DNA of 15,909 nucleotides from the NCBI GenBank assembly GCA_035762005.1, contig DASTQA010000075.1, forward strand, positions 1 to 15,909. The letters are read 5' to 3'. The notes under the pieces are model-generated. The model was not told the origin of the DNA, made no database searches, and saw only the letters and a list, made by a program, of their open reading frames with translations. Shown here one piece after another: positions 1 to 5,674 of this stretch; position 1 is the stretch's first letter; each line of letters opens with the position of its first letter. Both the position numbers and the translations under genes were made by a program. Source of the DNA: JAIBJN01 sp035762005. GTDB taxonomy: Bacteria > Actinomycetota > Thermoleophilia > Gaiellales > Gaiellaceae.

Positions 1-286
1 GGCCTCCGCCTCGCGGAGGCATGAAGTCGATCACGCGCGCTGTGCCGCCGGCGGTCTCGAAATCGGTCTCGAGCACGAGCGTCCCCGGCCGGTAGCGGCG
101 GGAGCTCGCACGAACTTCGTCCGCCGGCGCCAGGCGCCAGCGACCGTGGCGGTCATCCCCTAGCAAGCCCGCGAAGCACGACGGGGAATCGAAGTGCGGC
201 AGGCACAGCCAGTCCACCGCTCCGTCACGGCCAACGAGAGCCGCAGCCTGCATGTCACCGACCAAGCCATAGTCCTCGAGGAGCAA
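1..286 (-). CDS. Glycoside hydrolase family 15 protein (glucoamylase/trehalase-like), N-terminal part
   Basis: Only the first 95 residues are inside the window; the gene continues past the left edge. The reading EDYGLVGDMQAAALVGRDGA followed by VDWLCLPHFDSPSCFAGLLG is the characteristic N-terminal beta-sandwich opening of bacterial GH15 proteins (glucoamylase, glucodextranase or trehalase activity on alpha-glucosides). The catalytic (alpha/alpha)6 barrel with its two glutamates would lie outside, so substrate cannot be judged. I place the start at a TTG (284-286) because a strong AAAGGAG ribosome binding site (295-301 on the plus strand) lies 8 nt upstream and the family motif begins immediately after. 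No ATG in this frame gives a better fit. No signal peptide is visible, so it is probably cytoplasmic. Confidence 0.85.
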   Translation of the reverse strand, partial: MLLEDYGLVGDMQAAALVGRDGAVDWLCLPHFDSPSCFAGLLGDDRHGRWRLAPADEVRASSRRYRPGTLVLETDFETAGGTARVIDFMPPRGGG

Positions 287-374
287 CGTGCCGTCTCCTT
301 TCCTGAGCGCCAACCGCACGCTAGAGCAATTCGAGTCGACATGCCGTCCGGCGTCGTAGTTCGCTCGACGCGCT

Positions 375-395
375 TGCGGTCGCGACGCGACCGCA
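375..395. repeat. Perfect 9-bp inverted repeat with 3-nt loop
   Basis: TGCGGTCGC, loop GAC, GCGACCGCA. It lies about 90 bp upstream of the GH15 start, in the gene-free stretch 287-583. It could be an operator or a hairpin terminator for transcription arriving from the tRNA side. There is no T-tract. I see nothing else convincing in 287-583. Confidence 0.4.
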
Positions 396-583
396 GGCCG
401 CGAGTCCTCCTACGGCAACGCGCCGCGTCGGGCGCGAATGGCCTACCGGCGAGCGCATCGACCTAGTTCAGGGTCGCCCGCGCCTCGCGCTTGGACTCCG
501 AGCCAGCCCTCCGGTCGCCTCTCCAGGACCCCGTCGCATCCGGCGTGCCTCGCCAAGCGCGGCCGCTCCTCATGCGCGCTCGC

Positions 584-635
584 GGCGAATGGAGCGTACC
601 GGGATCGAACCGGTGACCTCCGGCTTGCAAAGCCG
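584..635. repeat. att direct repeat, distal copy (partial tRNA-Ala)
   Basis: It is identical over 52 bp to 1395-1446 (offset 811). It matches the tRNA from within the anticodon stem through the discriminator base and 6 bp beyond. Identity stops at 583/1394 on one side and 636/1447 on the other. The D-arm and 5' acceptor strand are absent here, so this copy cannot fold as a tRNA. Confidence 0.9.
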
Positions 636-893
636 CTGACGGCCCGGCAACGGCCGGCAACGTTCCACCACAGGTGCCGCCTCGAGCCCGCATGGCTCCT
701 AGCGCTCGCGCTCGCCGGCCGCGCAGGCATGCCGTTTCGCATGCAGGCGGGTTCCTGACGTTGTAGCGTCGAGATGGCGTTGCCAGAGCTCCGGGTCGGC
801 GTTCGTTCGTGTTAGGAGGGCTCCCCCTCCCCAGCGCGAGCGCCACCAGTTCGTCGGCGGCTCGACGAGCGCGAGCGAGTCGGCGAAGGGTCC

Positions 894-1082
894 TCAGCGC
901 TTGCGGCGGCGCTGCTGCCAGGGTCGAGGGTCACCGCAGCCCGTGTACGGGCGGGCCCTGGCCGACGACGACACCTCGCCCGCGTAGGGCTGAGCGCTGC
1001 CGAGATTCTCCGGACTTCCGGGCTCGGCCTTCGGCTTCGGCTCGGTCGGCTTCGTCGCCGCGGGCTCCTTCTTCGTCGCCAT
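894..1082 (-). CDS. Possible small 62-residue protein inside the element remnant
   Basis: A 62-residue ORF starting MATKKEPAATKPTEPKPKAE, rich in Lys/Pro/Thr at the N-terminus and ending in a basic QQRRRKR tail. No family is recognised. In favour: third codon positions are overwhelmingly G/C while first and second positions are not, as expected of a real gene in this genome. A TACCCT box (1089-1094 on the plus strand) sits 6 nt before the ATG, the same spacing as at the YyaL-type gene at 7037. Against: there is no Shine-Dalgarno, it is short, it is antisense to an open but low-complexity plus frame, and it lies in decaying DNA. It could be a surviving cargo ORF of the element or chance. Confidence 0.35.
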   Translation of the reverse strand: MATKKEPAATKPTEPKPKAEPGSPENLGSAQPYAGEVSSSARARPYTGCGDPRPWQQRRRKR

Positions 1083-1088
1083 GCCAGG

Positions 1089-1094
1089 AGGGTA
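1089..1094 (-). promoter_or_regulatory. Candidate -10 box for the 62-residue ORF
   Basis: TACCCT on the minus strand ends 6 nt before the ATG at 1082, which would give a leaderless mRNA. I see no clear -35. The assignment rests on the repeated TAnnnT-plus-6-to-9-nt arrangement in this window. Confidence 0.25.
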
Positions 1095-1144
1095 GCGCTG
1101 CTCAGCCCTCCTGGACGCCCGGGCCCTCGAGCGGGCCGCCGCCG

Positions 1145-1363
1145 GAGCGGCTGCGCCACACCTTCGCAACCGAGGCGCTCGCCGCCGGGGTCTCCACCTT
1201 TGAGCTCGCGCGCCTCATGGGCACGAGCGTGGCCATGATCGACCGCACGTACGGCCACCTAGCCCGCGACTCCGAGGCCTCCATCCTCGGCCGCCTCGAG
1301 GCGCGCGCCGAGCGTAGTGGCGTAGAGGTGGCGTCGGGCGGCGATGCCGGGACGGGCCGCTAG
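1145..1363 (+). pseudogene. Tyrosine recombinase (phage-type integrase), C-terminal fragment
   Basis: About 72 residues are recognisable, beginning RLRHTFATEALAAGVSTFEL and continuing ARLMGTSVAMIDRTYGHLAR. This is the end of the catalytic domain of actinobacterial tyrosine integrases. Visible are the second conserved Arg (LRH, codon 1154-1156) and the nucleophile Tyr in RTYGHL (codon 1250-1252). The residue normally His in HxxR is Glu here. The N-terminal arm-binding and core-binding domains and the first catalytic Arg are missing. The frame remains open upstream to 809, but that part is low-complexity and unrelated. The stop lies 31 bp before the right att repeat, the usual position of an integrase beside its target tRNA. 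It cannot be catalytically active as it stands. Confidence 0.8.
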
Positions 1364-1394
1364 TGGTGGAAATCCTCATGGATAGCGGCGTTGT

Positions 1395-1446
1395 GGCGAA
1401 TGGAGCGTACCGGGATCGAACCGGTGACCTCCGGCTTGCAAAGCCG
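1395..1446. repeat. att direct repeat, tRNA-proximal copy
   Basis: This copy forms the 3' half of the intact tRNA-Ala plus 6 bp beyond its end. It is identical to 584-635. The core covers the anticodon loop and T-loop, the usual crossover locations for integrases that target tRNA genes. Confidence 0.9.
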
Positions 1447-1473
1447 GCGCTCTCCCAGCTGAGCTAACGCCCC
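1401..1473 (-). tRNA. tRNA-Ala (anticodon UGC)
   Basis: It is 73 nt on the minus strand. The acceptor strands GGGGCGT and ACGCTCC pair over 7 bp with one G-U. The D-stem is GCTC/GAGC, the anticodon stem CCGGC/GCCGG with loop TTTGCAA (anticodon TGC at 1438-1440 complement), and the T-stem ACCGG/CCGGT with loop TTCGATC. The discriminator base is A. The CCA end is not encoded (TTCGCC follows), so CCA would be added post-transcriptionally. It decodes GCN alanine codons, chiefly GCA. It also served as the integration target of the adjacent element, and its 3' half is now contributed by the att repeat. Confidence 0.97.
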
Positions 1474-1485
1474 GCGTCGGGGCTC

Positions 1486-1491
1486 AGTGTA
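1486..1491 (-). promoter_or_regulatory. Candidate -10 box for tRNA-Ala
   Basis: TACACT on the minus strand, 12 nt upstream of the first tRNA base. This fits a short 5' leader removed by RNase P. The -35 region is weak. Confidence 0.4.
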
Positions 1492-1530
1492 CTCACGGAC
1501 TCGGCGCGGAACGGCCGCGCGCCGGGCGGG

Positions 1531-1947
1531 TCAGTCGTCGACGACGAGGTGCGTCACCGGGAGGGCGAAGCGCGCGAGCGCCTCGGCGGCGGCGCCTTCC
1601 TCCAGCCAGCCCGCCTGCTCCTCGCGGCGCGTCACGAGGACGAGCTCCTCGGCCGGAAACGTCCGGAGAGCGTCCTCGATCGCCTGCACGGGGTCGCTGT
1701 CGCCGACCTCCGCCTCGACGGCGTCCGCGTCGGGCGCGACTGCCTTCCCGACCTCGGCCGCGCGCTCGGCCGCCTCGGAGCGCGCGCTGTCCTCGTCGTT
1801 GGCGAGCCAGTCGAGCGGCGAGAGGTCCGAGGCGGTCGCGACGACGCGGACCTCGGCGTCCTCGCCCGCCAGGTGGTCGCCGACACGGTCGCGGAGCGCC
1901 TCGCCCGCCACCGGCGCGGTCGTGACGACGAGGAGTCGACGGGCCAC
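1531..1947 (-). CDS. Universal-stress-like (HUP/Usp fold) hypothetical protein
   Basis: 138 residues from a GTG start. The opening ARRLLVVTTAPVAGEALRDR is a beta-strand followed by a helix. A mid-section holds GDSDPVQAIEDALRTFPAEE and LVLVTRREEQAGWLEEG, and the end is LPVTHLVVDD. This alternating alpha/beta order with a Gly-Asp-x-DP segment leading into a strand and T-x-R resembles Usp/HUP alpha/beta proteins seen in Thermoleophilia. I do not see the full ATP-binding G-2X-G-9X-G-S/T motif, so nucleotide binding is unproven. The middle is Asp/Glu/Ala-rich (about residues 43-80). No good ribosome binding site precedes the GTG. It lies just upstream of tRNA-Ala, same strand, and downstream of the 2001-2312 gene. 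Function unknown. Confidence 0.7.
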   Translation of the reverse strand: MARRLLVVTTAPVAGEALRDRVGDHLAGEDAEVRVVATASDLSPLDWLANDEDSARSEAAERAAEVGKAVAPDADAVEAEVGDSDPVQAIEDALRTFPAEELVLVTRREEQAGWLEEGAAAEALARFALPVTHLVVDD

Positions 1948-1951
1948 GGGC

Positions 1952-1980
1952 TGTCCCTACCCGGGGACGGGACGGGGACA
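1952..1980. repeat. TGTCCC...GGGACA inverted repeat with GGGGAC repeats
   Basis: TGTCCC (1952-1957) and GGGACA (1975-1980) flank CGGGGACGGGAC. A related string, CGGGGACGGG followed by GGGACA, occurs at 2327-2342. Both copies sit just upstream of minus-strand genes. They may be a short dispersed intergenic repeat. Confidence 0.4.
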
Positions 1981-2000
1981 AACGTCGCGGTCGGCGCCGC

Positions 2001-2312
2001 CTAGTCGCCCCAGTCGAAGTCGCGCGAACGGCCCCAGAGCGTGTCCTCGGGGTCGGCGGGGGCGACGGCGCCGTCGGTGTCCTCGCCGGGCCACGCGAGA
2101 ACCTTGCTCGGCTCGAGCTCGGGCTCCTGGCCGCTGAGCGTGTCCTCGATCCGTGCCTGTTCCTCGGTCTTGAAGAGTGGGTGGTTCTGGAAGGGATCCT
2201 CGACGCGGTAGCGGTCGATCGGCATGGCGCCGTCGAGCTGGGAGTTCCGCCGCTTCAGCTCGAGGTGGTCTTCGATGATTCGAGCGAAGGTGTTGTCCTT
2301 GTCGATGCTCAC
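2001..2312 (-). CDS. Hypothetical acidic protein, 103 residues
   Basis: No family is recognised with confidence. The N-terminal half, beginning SIDKDNTFARIIEDHLELKR, is predicted helical and probably amphipathic. The second half is acidic and Pro-rich, with an LWGRSRDFDW segment near the C-terminus. No membrane segment or signal peptide is present, so it is cytoplasmic. I choose the GTG at 2312 because GGAGG lies 5 nt upstream. An in-frame GTG at 2318 overlaps that ribosome binding site and is less likely. The gene follows the diguanylate cyclase gene by 68 bp on the same strand and could be co-transcribed with it. The family looks like a lineage-restricted conserved hypothetical, but I cannot confirm this. 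Confidence 0.7.
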   Translation of the reverse strand: MSIDKDNTFARIIEDHLELKRRNSQLDGAMPIDRYRVEDPFQNHPLFKTEEQARIEDTLSGQEPELEPSKVLAWPGEDTDGAVAPADPEDTLWGRSRDFDWGD

Positions 2313-2326
2313 TCGCACCTCCGGGG

Positions 2327-2342
2327 TCGGGGACGGGGGACA
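2327..2342. repeat. Second copy of the GGGGAC-type intergenic string
   Basis: CGGGGACGGGGGACA-type sequence between the diguanylate cyclase stop and the next minus-strand gene. It shares CGGGGACGGG and GGGACA with 1961-1980. Confidence 0.35.
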
Positions 2343-2380
2343 GCGCCGGATTGTAGAGGACGGGGCGCCGGTTGCCTACG

Positions 2381-4186
2381 CTAGTCGCGAGCGCGGACGA
2401 TGGTACCGGCGTCCGCCGAGACGACGCAGTTCTTGCCGGCGTGCTTCGCCTGGTAGAGCGCCTCGTCGGCGGCGGCGAAGAGCGCGGCCGGGGTCGGGGC
2501 GTCGGGGAAGGCCGCCACGCCGAAGCTCGCCGTGACGGCGACGAGCGCCCCGGGCTGCGTCGTCATCGGGCGCGAGGCGAGGGCGCGCCGGAGCCTCTCC
2601 GCGAGCCGGTGCGCGCCCTCGAGGTCGGTCTGCGGGAGGAGCACGGCGAACTCCTCGCCGCCGTAGCGCGAAGGCAGGTCGATCTCGCGGACCGTCTCCC
2701 GCAGGATGGCGGCGAAGGTCCGGAGGACGTCGTCTCCCGCCTGGTGGCCGTAGCGGTCGTTCACCTGCTTGAAGTCGTCGAGATCGGCGAGGACGAGCGC
2801 GAGGCCGCCGCCGAAGCGCTCGGCGCGCGAGATCTCGGCCTCGAGGGCGTCCTCGAAGTGACGCCGGTTCGAGAGCTCCGTGAGGCCGTCCGTGTTCGCC
2901 TGACGCTCGACGAGCCGGTGGAGCCGCGCGTTCTCGAGGGCGATCGAGGCCTGCGACGCGAGCCAGTGGGCGAGCTCGCGCGCCTCGTCGTCCAGGTCCC
3001 CGTCCCGAGGCGTGAGGTAGAGCACGGCGGTCTCCCGGCCGTCGGCGCCGAGCGCGATCGCGACCGGGCGGCCGCCGTCGTCGGGATCGCCGCCCCTGGC
3101 GATCTCCTCCCCGTCGACCACGAGGCGCCCGCCGGCGGCGCCGGTCGCCTCGACCGTGCTGTCGACGATCACGGGCAGGAGCGCGAGCGGGTCGTGCGTC
3201 GCGGCGAGCGCGTCCCCGAAGCGGGCGATCGCCTCGCGCACGCGCACGCGCTCGGCCGCGAGCTCCTCCAGGCGCTCCTCGAGCTGCTCGGCCATGTCGT
3301 TGAACGCCCGCCCGAGCGCCGCGAACTCGTCGCGCCCCTCCGCCGGGACCCGGCGCTCGAAACGTCCGCGGGCGACCGCTCCCGCCGCGTCCGCGAGCTC
3401 GCGGAGCGAGCGCACGATCGTGCGCCCGAGCGCGTACGCGAGGATGCCGACTGCCAGCATGGCGACGATGGAGAAGAGGAGGAAGCGCTCGCGCAGGGTG
3501 CCGGCGGCGCCGTCCACGGCCGCGCGCGGGGTCAGGGCGAGCAGGGCCACAGGCGGCCGTCCCCCCTCCTCCTCGGCGGCGAGGAAGTCGGTGGCGACGG
3601 CGCGGTAGCCCTCCCCGGCGACGCCGACGTAGCGCGGACCCTCGAGCGGGACGTCGATCGCGCCGCCAAGCGACGCCGAGGCCACGATCCTGCCGTCGAC
3701 GACGAACGCGAAGCGGTCCCCCTCCTCGAGCGCCGCCTTGTCCTGCAGGCCCCGCACGAGCGGGTCGTCCACGGGCACGTGCACGGCGACGGTGCCGAGT
3801 CGGCGACCGTCCGAGTCCGTGACCTGCCACTCGCGGGTCCCGCCGAAGCGCGGCGGCCCCTCGCCCGCGAGCAGCTCGCCCTGGCGGGAGTAGAAGCCGC
3901 TGTGCTCGACCTGCCGGGCGGTCCTGACGAGCGCGGAGCGGTTGCTCGCGGCGAGCGCGCCCTGCACCTGCGTCGCGTTCGCGAGCGACTCGGCAGTGCC
4001 CTCCGCCTCGGCGAGCTGGTCCTCGTAGTCCGCGCGGGCCACGCGGAGCGCCGTGCCGAGCCGCGAGTCGGCCTCGCCCAGCTCGCTCCGCCCCGCGACC
4101 TCGCTGAAGCCGACGTACGCCGCCACGAGCGGGAGCAGCGCGAGCAACATGAAGTAGATGACGAGACGGAGCTTGAAGCTTCCCAT
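2381..4186 (-). CDS. Membrane-bound diguanylate cyclase (HAMP-GAF-GGDEF)
   Basis: 601 residues that make c-di-GMP from two GTP at the inner membrane face. Order: short N-terminus; TM1 about 7-27; extracytoplasmic sensor-like region about 30-230 (double-Cache/CHASE-like, with WQVTDSDGRRLGTVAVHVP); TM2 about 235-257; HAMP about 255-308; coiled linker; GAF-like domain about 318-425; GGDEF about 430-590. The active-site motif RYGGEEFAVLL (GGEEF 509-513) is intact, as are the upstream metal-binding Asp in LADLDDFK and GHQAGDDVL. The product-inhibition I-site RxxD (R500-EI-D503) sits exactly five residues before GGEEF, so feedback control is expected. No EAL domain is present. The start at 4186 (ATG) has GAGGA 5 nt upstream. 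An ORF extension to 4243 overlaps the likely promoter and is rejected. The promoter region looks sigma-28-like. Confidence 0.95.
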   Translation of the reverse strand: MGSFKLRLVIYFMLLALLPLVAAYVGFSEVAGRSELGEADSRLGTALRVARADYEDQLAEAEGTAESLANATQVQGALAASNRSALVRTARQVEHSGFYSRQGELLAGEGPPRFGGTREWQVTDSDGRRLGTVAVHVPVDDPLVRGLQDKAALEEGDRFAFVVDGRIVASASLGGAIDVPLEGPRYVGVAGEGYRAVATDFLAAEEEGGRPPVALLALTPRAAVDGAAGTLRERFLLFSIVAMLAVGILAYALGRTIVRSLRELADAAGAVARGRFERRVPAEGRDEFAALGRAFNDMAEQLEERLEELAAERVRVREAIARFGDALAATHDPLALLPVIVDSTVEATGAAGGRLVVDGEEIARGGDPDDGGRPVAIALGADGRETAVLYLTPRDGDLDDEARELAHWLASQASIALENARLHRLVERQANTDGLTELSNRRHFEDALEAEISRAERFGGGLALVLADLDDFKQVNDRYGHQAGDDVLRTFAAILRETVREIDLPSRYGGEEFAVLLPQTDLEGAHRLAERLRRALASRPMTTQPGALVAVTASFGVAAFPDAPTPAALFAAADEALYQAKHAGKNCVVSADAGTIVRARD

Positions 4187-4220
4187 GGGTGTCCTCGATC
4201 GCCGTGCGTGCGCTTCTGTA

Positions 4221-4238
4221 GCCGATAGGTCCATCGGC
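4221..4238. repeat. Interrupted palindrome GCCGAT-N6-ATCGGC
   Basis: Six-base arms with a 6-nt spacer. One arm is the proposed -10 element. It could be a hairpin at the mRNA 5' end or a regulator site. Confidence 0.4.
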
Positions 4239-4258
4239 CACACGGCAATCCCTCTTTA
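4231..4258 (-). promoter_or_regulatory. Sigma-28 (FliA/SigD)-like promoter of the diguanylate cyclase gene
   Basis: On the minus strand TAAA (4258-4255) is followed after 16 nt by GCCGATGG (4238-4231). The FliA/SigD consensus is TAAA, about 15 nt, GCCGATAA. Transcription would begin around 4220-4225, leaving a leader of about 35 nt that contains the GAGGA ribosome binding site. The promoter overlaps two inverted repeats (4221-4238 and 4248-4265). Confidence 0.45.
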
Positions 4259-4265
4259 GAGGGAT
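4248..4265. repeat. 18-bp palindrome over the proposed -35 element
   Basis: ATCCCTCTTTAGAGGGAT: perfect 8-bp arms around TT, between two minus-strand genes. It contains the TAAA of the proposed promoter. It could be an operator or a terminator for the upstream 4281-4550 gene; the 2-nt centre makes an RNA hairpin poor unless the loop opens to 4-6 nt. Confidence 0.5.
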
Positions 4266-4280
4266 CCGACGCGGTTGCGC

Positions 4281-4550
4281 CTAGAAGATGGGCCGGTCGA
4301 GGAGGACCGCGATGGTCATCCCGAGGAACCAGCAGAGAGCGGTGAGCGCCACGCCGACGGCGATGATGGGCCGGCGGTGGTCGCCGAGCGCGGCCGCGAA
4401 GAGGGCGACGAAGACGGCCCCGGTCGCAAGTCGCCCCGGGTAGTAGACGAGGCCGACGAGGCCTCCGACGATCGCGAAGGTCGCGAGGAAGTCCGCGACG
4501 AGCTGGGCCGCGGTCGGGCGGGCGGTCAGCCGGTCCTCGTGTGCGCTCAG
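4281..4550 (-). CDS. Small membrane protein, probable CTG start
   Basis: 89 residues with three predicted membrane segments: FLATFAIVGGLVGLVYY; LATGAVFVALFAAAL; and IIAVGVALTALCWFLGMTIA. The N-terminus (SAHEDRLTARPTAAQ) is soluble and charged. No ATG, GTG or TTG exists in frame near the start of the hydrophobic part. The plausible initiator is CTG at 4550-4548, which overlaps the TGA stop of the upstream gene as CTGA, the arrangement typical of translational coupling. The frame stays open further upstream to 4847, but that part is the shadow of the preceding gene. No function can be assigned; it is likely an inner-membrane partner of the upstream small membrane protein. Confidence 0.65.
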   Translation of the reverse strand: MSAHEDRLTARPTAAQLVADFLATFAIVGGLVGLVYYPGRLATGAVFVALFAAALGDHRRPIIAVGVALTALCWFLGMTIAVLLDRPIF

Positions 4551-4807
4551 CGCGAGCCCCGAGCTCGCGAGGTGGCCGGGGCGGCCCGGCGCGGCCGGCG
4601 CTCGGGCGAGCCGTGCGGGCCGGAGCGGCGTCCGGGCGGCGGCCTCCTCGGGCCGCGGAGGCCGAGGTCGGCGTCTCCCTGCGCGGTGCCGCCCCCGTTT
4701 CCGGTCTGCGCGGTGGGGGGATCCTTCACCGACCACCAGATGACGTAGGCGAGGTACAGCGCCGGAATCTTCAGGACCACCGCGAACCAGATGGTGAACC
4801 AGAGCAT
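4547..4807 (-). CDS. Small membrane protein with Arg/Pro-rich tail
   Basis: 86 residues. One N-terminal membrane segment, LWFTIWFAVVLKIPALYLAY (about 2-27), is followed by VIWWSVKDPP, a Gly/Ala linker, and an Arg/Pro/Ala-rich cytoplasmic tail containing GPHGSPERRPRR. I recall similar short proteins in Thermoleophilia but know no function. The ATG at 4807 has no Shine-Dalgarno. A TACACT box ends 9 nt upstream, which suggests a leaderless or near-leaderless mRNA. Its stop overlaps the proposed CTG start of the next gene, so the two are likely one operon. Confidence 0.7.
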   Translation of the reverse strand: MLWFTIWFAVVLKIPALYLAYVIWWSVKDPPTAQTGNGGGTAQGDADLGLRGPRRPPPGRRSGPHGSPERRPRRAAPATSRARGSR

Positions 4808-4816
4808 GCGGGCCGG

Positions 4817-4822
4817 AGTGTA
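4817..4822 (-). promoter_or_regulatory. Candidate -10 box for the small membrane-protein pair
   Basis: TACACT on the minus strand, 9 nt before the ATG at 4807. A TAGGCT lies five bases further upstream as an alternative. The -35 is not clear. Confidence 0.35.
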
Positions 4823-4945
4823 GCCTAGCCCGCTTCACGGAAAACACCGACCGGGAAGGCGCCGCTGCGGCACAGTCAGGCGCCCTCCGCCCGGCCCGCC
4901 CAACGCCTAGCGGCAGGCCGCACGGTCACGAAAGGGGGACAACAC

Positions 4946-5569
4946 GTGGACCCGATCCGTCTACGCGCGCTCCTGCTCGCACTCACAGGCTCGCTGGCGC
5001 TCGCCCTCGCGGCGGGCGTGGCCGGTGCGCAGGAGCCGCCCGAATCCGAGACGCCGCCGGCCGAGAGCGAGCCGGAGCCTCCTGAGGGAGACCCGGCTCC
5101 GGCGACGGCGCCGCTCGACAAGGGCAAGATCCGCGCTCTGCGGAAGAAGATCCGCAAGCAGCGGCGCAAGACGTGGCACTGGGAGAAGGTGATGGGCCAG
5201 CGCACGACCCGGACGCGCTACGCCGTGCGGCGGATGACGTCGATCACGCGGCTCCGCGTCGTTCGCGCGCGGTGGAGCGAGCGGGCCGACGCGGCTCGCA
5301 CGCGCGCCCGGCGCGTCCCGAATCGAGGGGCGTGGCTCTGCATCCATCGCCACGAGGGGTCGTGGACGGACCCGAACGCTCCCTACTACGGCGGCCTCCA
5401 GATGGACATCACGTTCCAGCGCATGTACGGCCGCTACCTGCTCCGCAAGAGGGGCACCGCCGACCGCTGGCGGCCGGTCGAGCAGATGTGGACGGCCGAG
5501 AAGGCCCGGCGGTCGGGTCGGGGGTTCTACCCGTGGCCGAACACCGCCCGGCTCTGCGGCCTCATCTAG
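4946..5569 (+). CDS. Secreted Rpf-like / transglycosylase-like protein
   Basis: 207 residues. A Sec signal peptide (about 1-28, cleavage near AGA/QE) is followed by a Pro/Glu-rich linker (30-56) and a basic helical region (58-125). The C-terminal lysozyme-like domain (about 126-207) has WLCIHRHEGSWTDPNAPYYG and GLQMD, matching the resuscitation-promoting-factor/transglycosylase fold that cleaves peptidoglycan glycan strands. E137 of HEGSW is the predicted catalytic Glu, and C132 and C204 could form the domain's disulfide. The GTG start has AGGGGG about 8 nt upstream. It ends just before a strong hairpin. It likely acts outside the cell in wall remodelling or exit from dormancy; which of these is inference. 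Confidence 0.85.
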   Translation: MDPIRLRALLLALTGSLALALAAGVAGAQEPPESETPPAESEPEPPEGDPAPATAPLDKGKIRALRKKIRKQRRKTWHWEKVMGQRTTRTRYAVRRMTSITRLRVVRARWSERADAARTRARRVPNRGAWLCIHRHEGSWTDPNAPYYGGLQMDITFQRMYGRYLLRKRGTADRWRPVEQMWTAEKARRSGRGFYPWPNTARLCGLI

Positions 5570-5582
5570 GCGACATCCGCTG

Positions 5583-5618
5583 AGGGCCATGTCGGGGGTC
5601 GGACCCCGGCATGGCCCT
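5583..5618. terminator. Bidirectional hairpin between convergent genes
   Basis: A 15-bp stem (5583-5597 with 5604-5618, one G-U pair) and a 6-nt loop. The tip reads GGGGTCGGACCCC. It separates the convergent Rpf-like gene (stop 5569) and nrtR (stop 5675) and can fold on either strand. There is no T-tract, as is common in high-GC actinobacteria. The symmetric GGGGTC/GACCCC tip may also mark a REP-like dispersed repeat. Confidence 0.75.
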
Positions 5619-5674
5619 TCCGGCCGCGCCCGCCGCCGGCTCCTCGCGTCACGCGGAGGTCCTGGCCGTTCCGG

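Larger units (their letters stand above)
584..1446. mobile_element. Decayed tRNA-Ala-integrated element (att-flanked remnant)
   Basis: A 52-bp exact direct repeat, equal to the 3' half of tRNA-Ala(UGC) plus 6 bp beyond its 3' end, bounds about 760 bp of unique DNA. Inside, next to the intact tRNA, is the C-terminal end of a tyrosine recombinase. Integration into the 3' half of a tRNA gene, regenerating the tRNA and leaving a partial copy at the far end, is the classic signature of tyrosine-recombinase integrative elements. All cargo genes and the N-terminal part of the integrase appear lost. The stretches 636-893 and 1095-1144 hold nothing I recognise. Inference: an old integrative element after a large internal deletion. 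Confidence 0.82.

Noticed and set aside
590..660. A second tRNA-Ala gene
   Set aside because: Only the anticodon arm, T-arm and 3' acceptor strand are present; the D-arm and 5' acceptor strand are missing, so it is an att copy.
438..758. A 106-residue plus-strand ORF containing RDRTGDLRLAKP
   Set aside because: It is a translation of the antisense of the partial tRNA-Ala copy; this peptide string is a well-known artefact of tRNA regions.
809..1144. N-terminal part of the integrase in the same open frame
   Set aside because: The residues are Ser/Arg/Ala/Pro low complexity without any integrase motif; the frame is simply open in high-GC DNA.
2372..4228. 618-residue plus-strand ORF antisense to the diguanylate cyclase
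   Set aside because: It is Arg/Glu/Gly-rich shadow coding; the minus strand has clear HAMP and GGDEF motifs.
4187..4280. c-di-GMP riboswitch upstream of the diguanylate cyclase
   Set aside because: I could not find the conserved GEMM core; the short leader fits a promoter with palindromes better.
4281..4847. One frameshifted gene covering both small membrane proteins
   Set aside because: The first protein has a natural-looking basic tail and stop, and the CTGA junction is typical of two coupled genes; a frameshift is not fully excluded.
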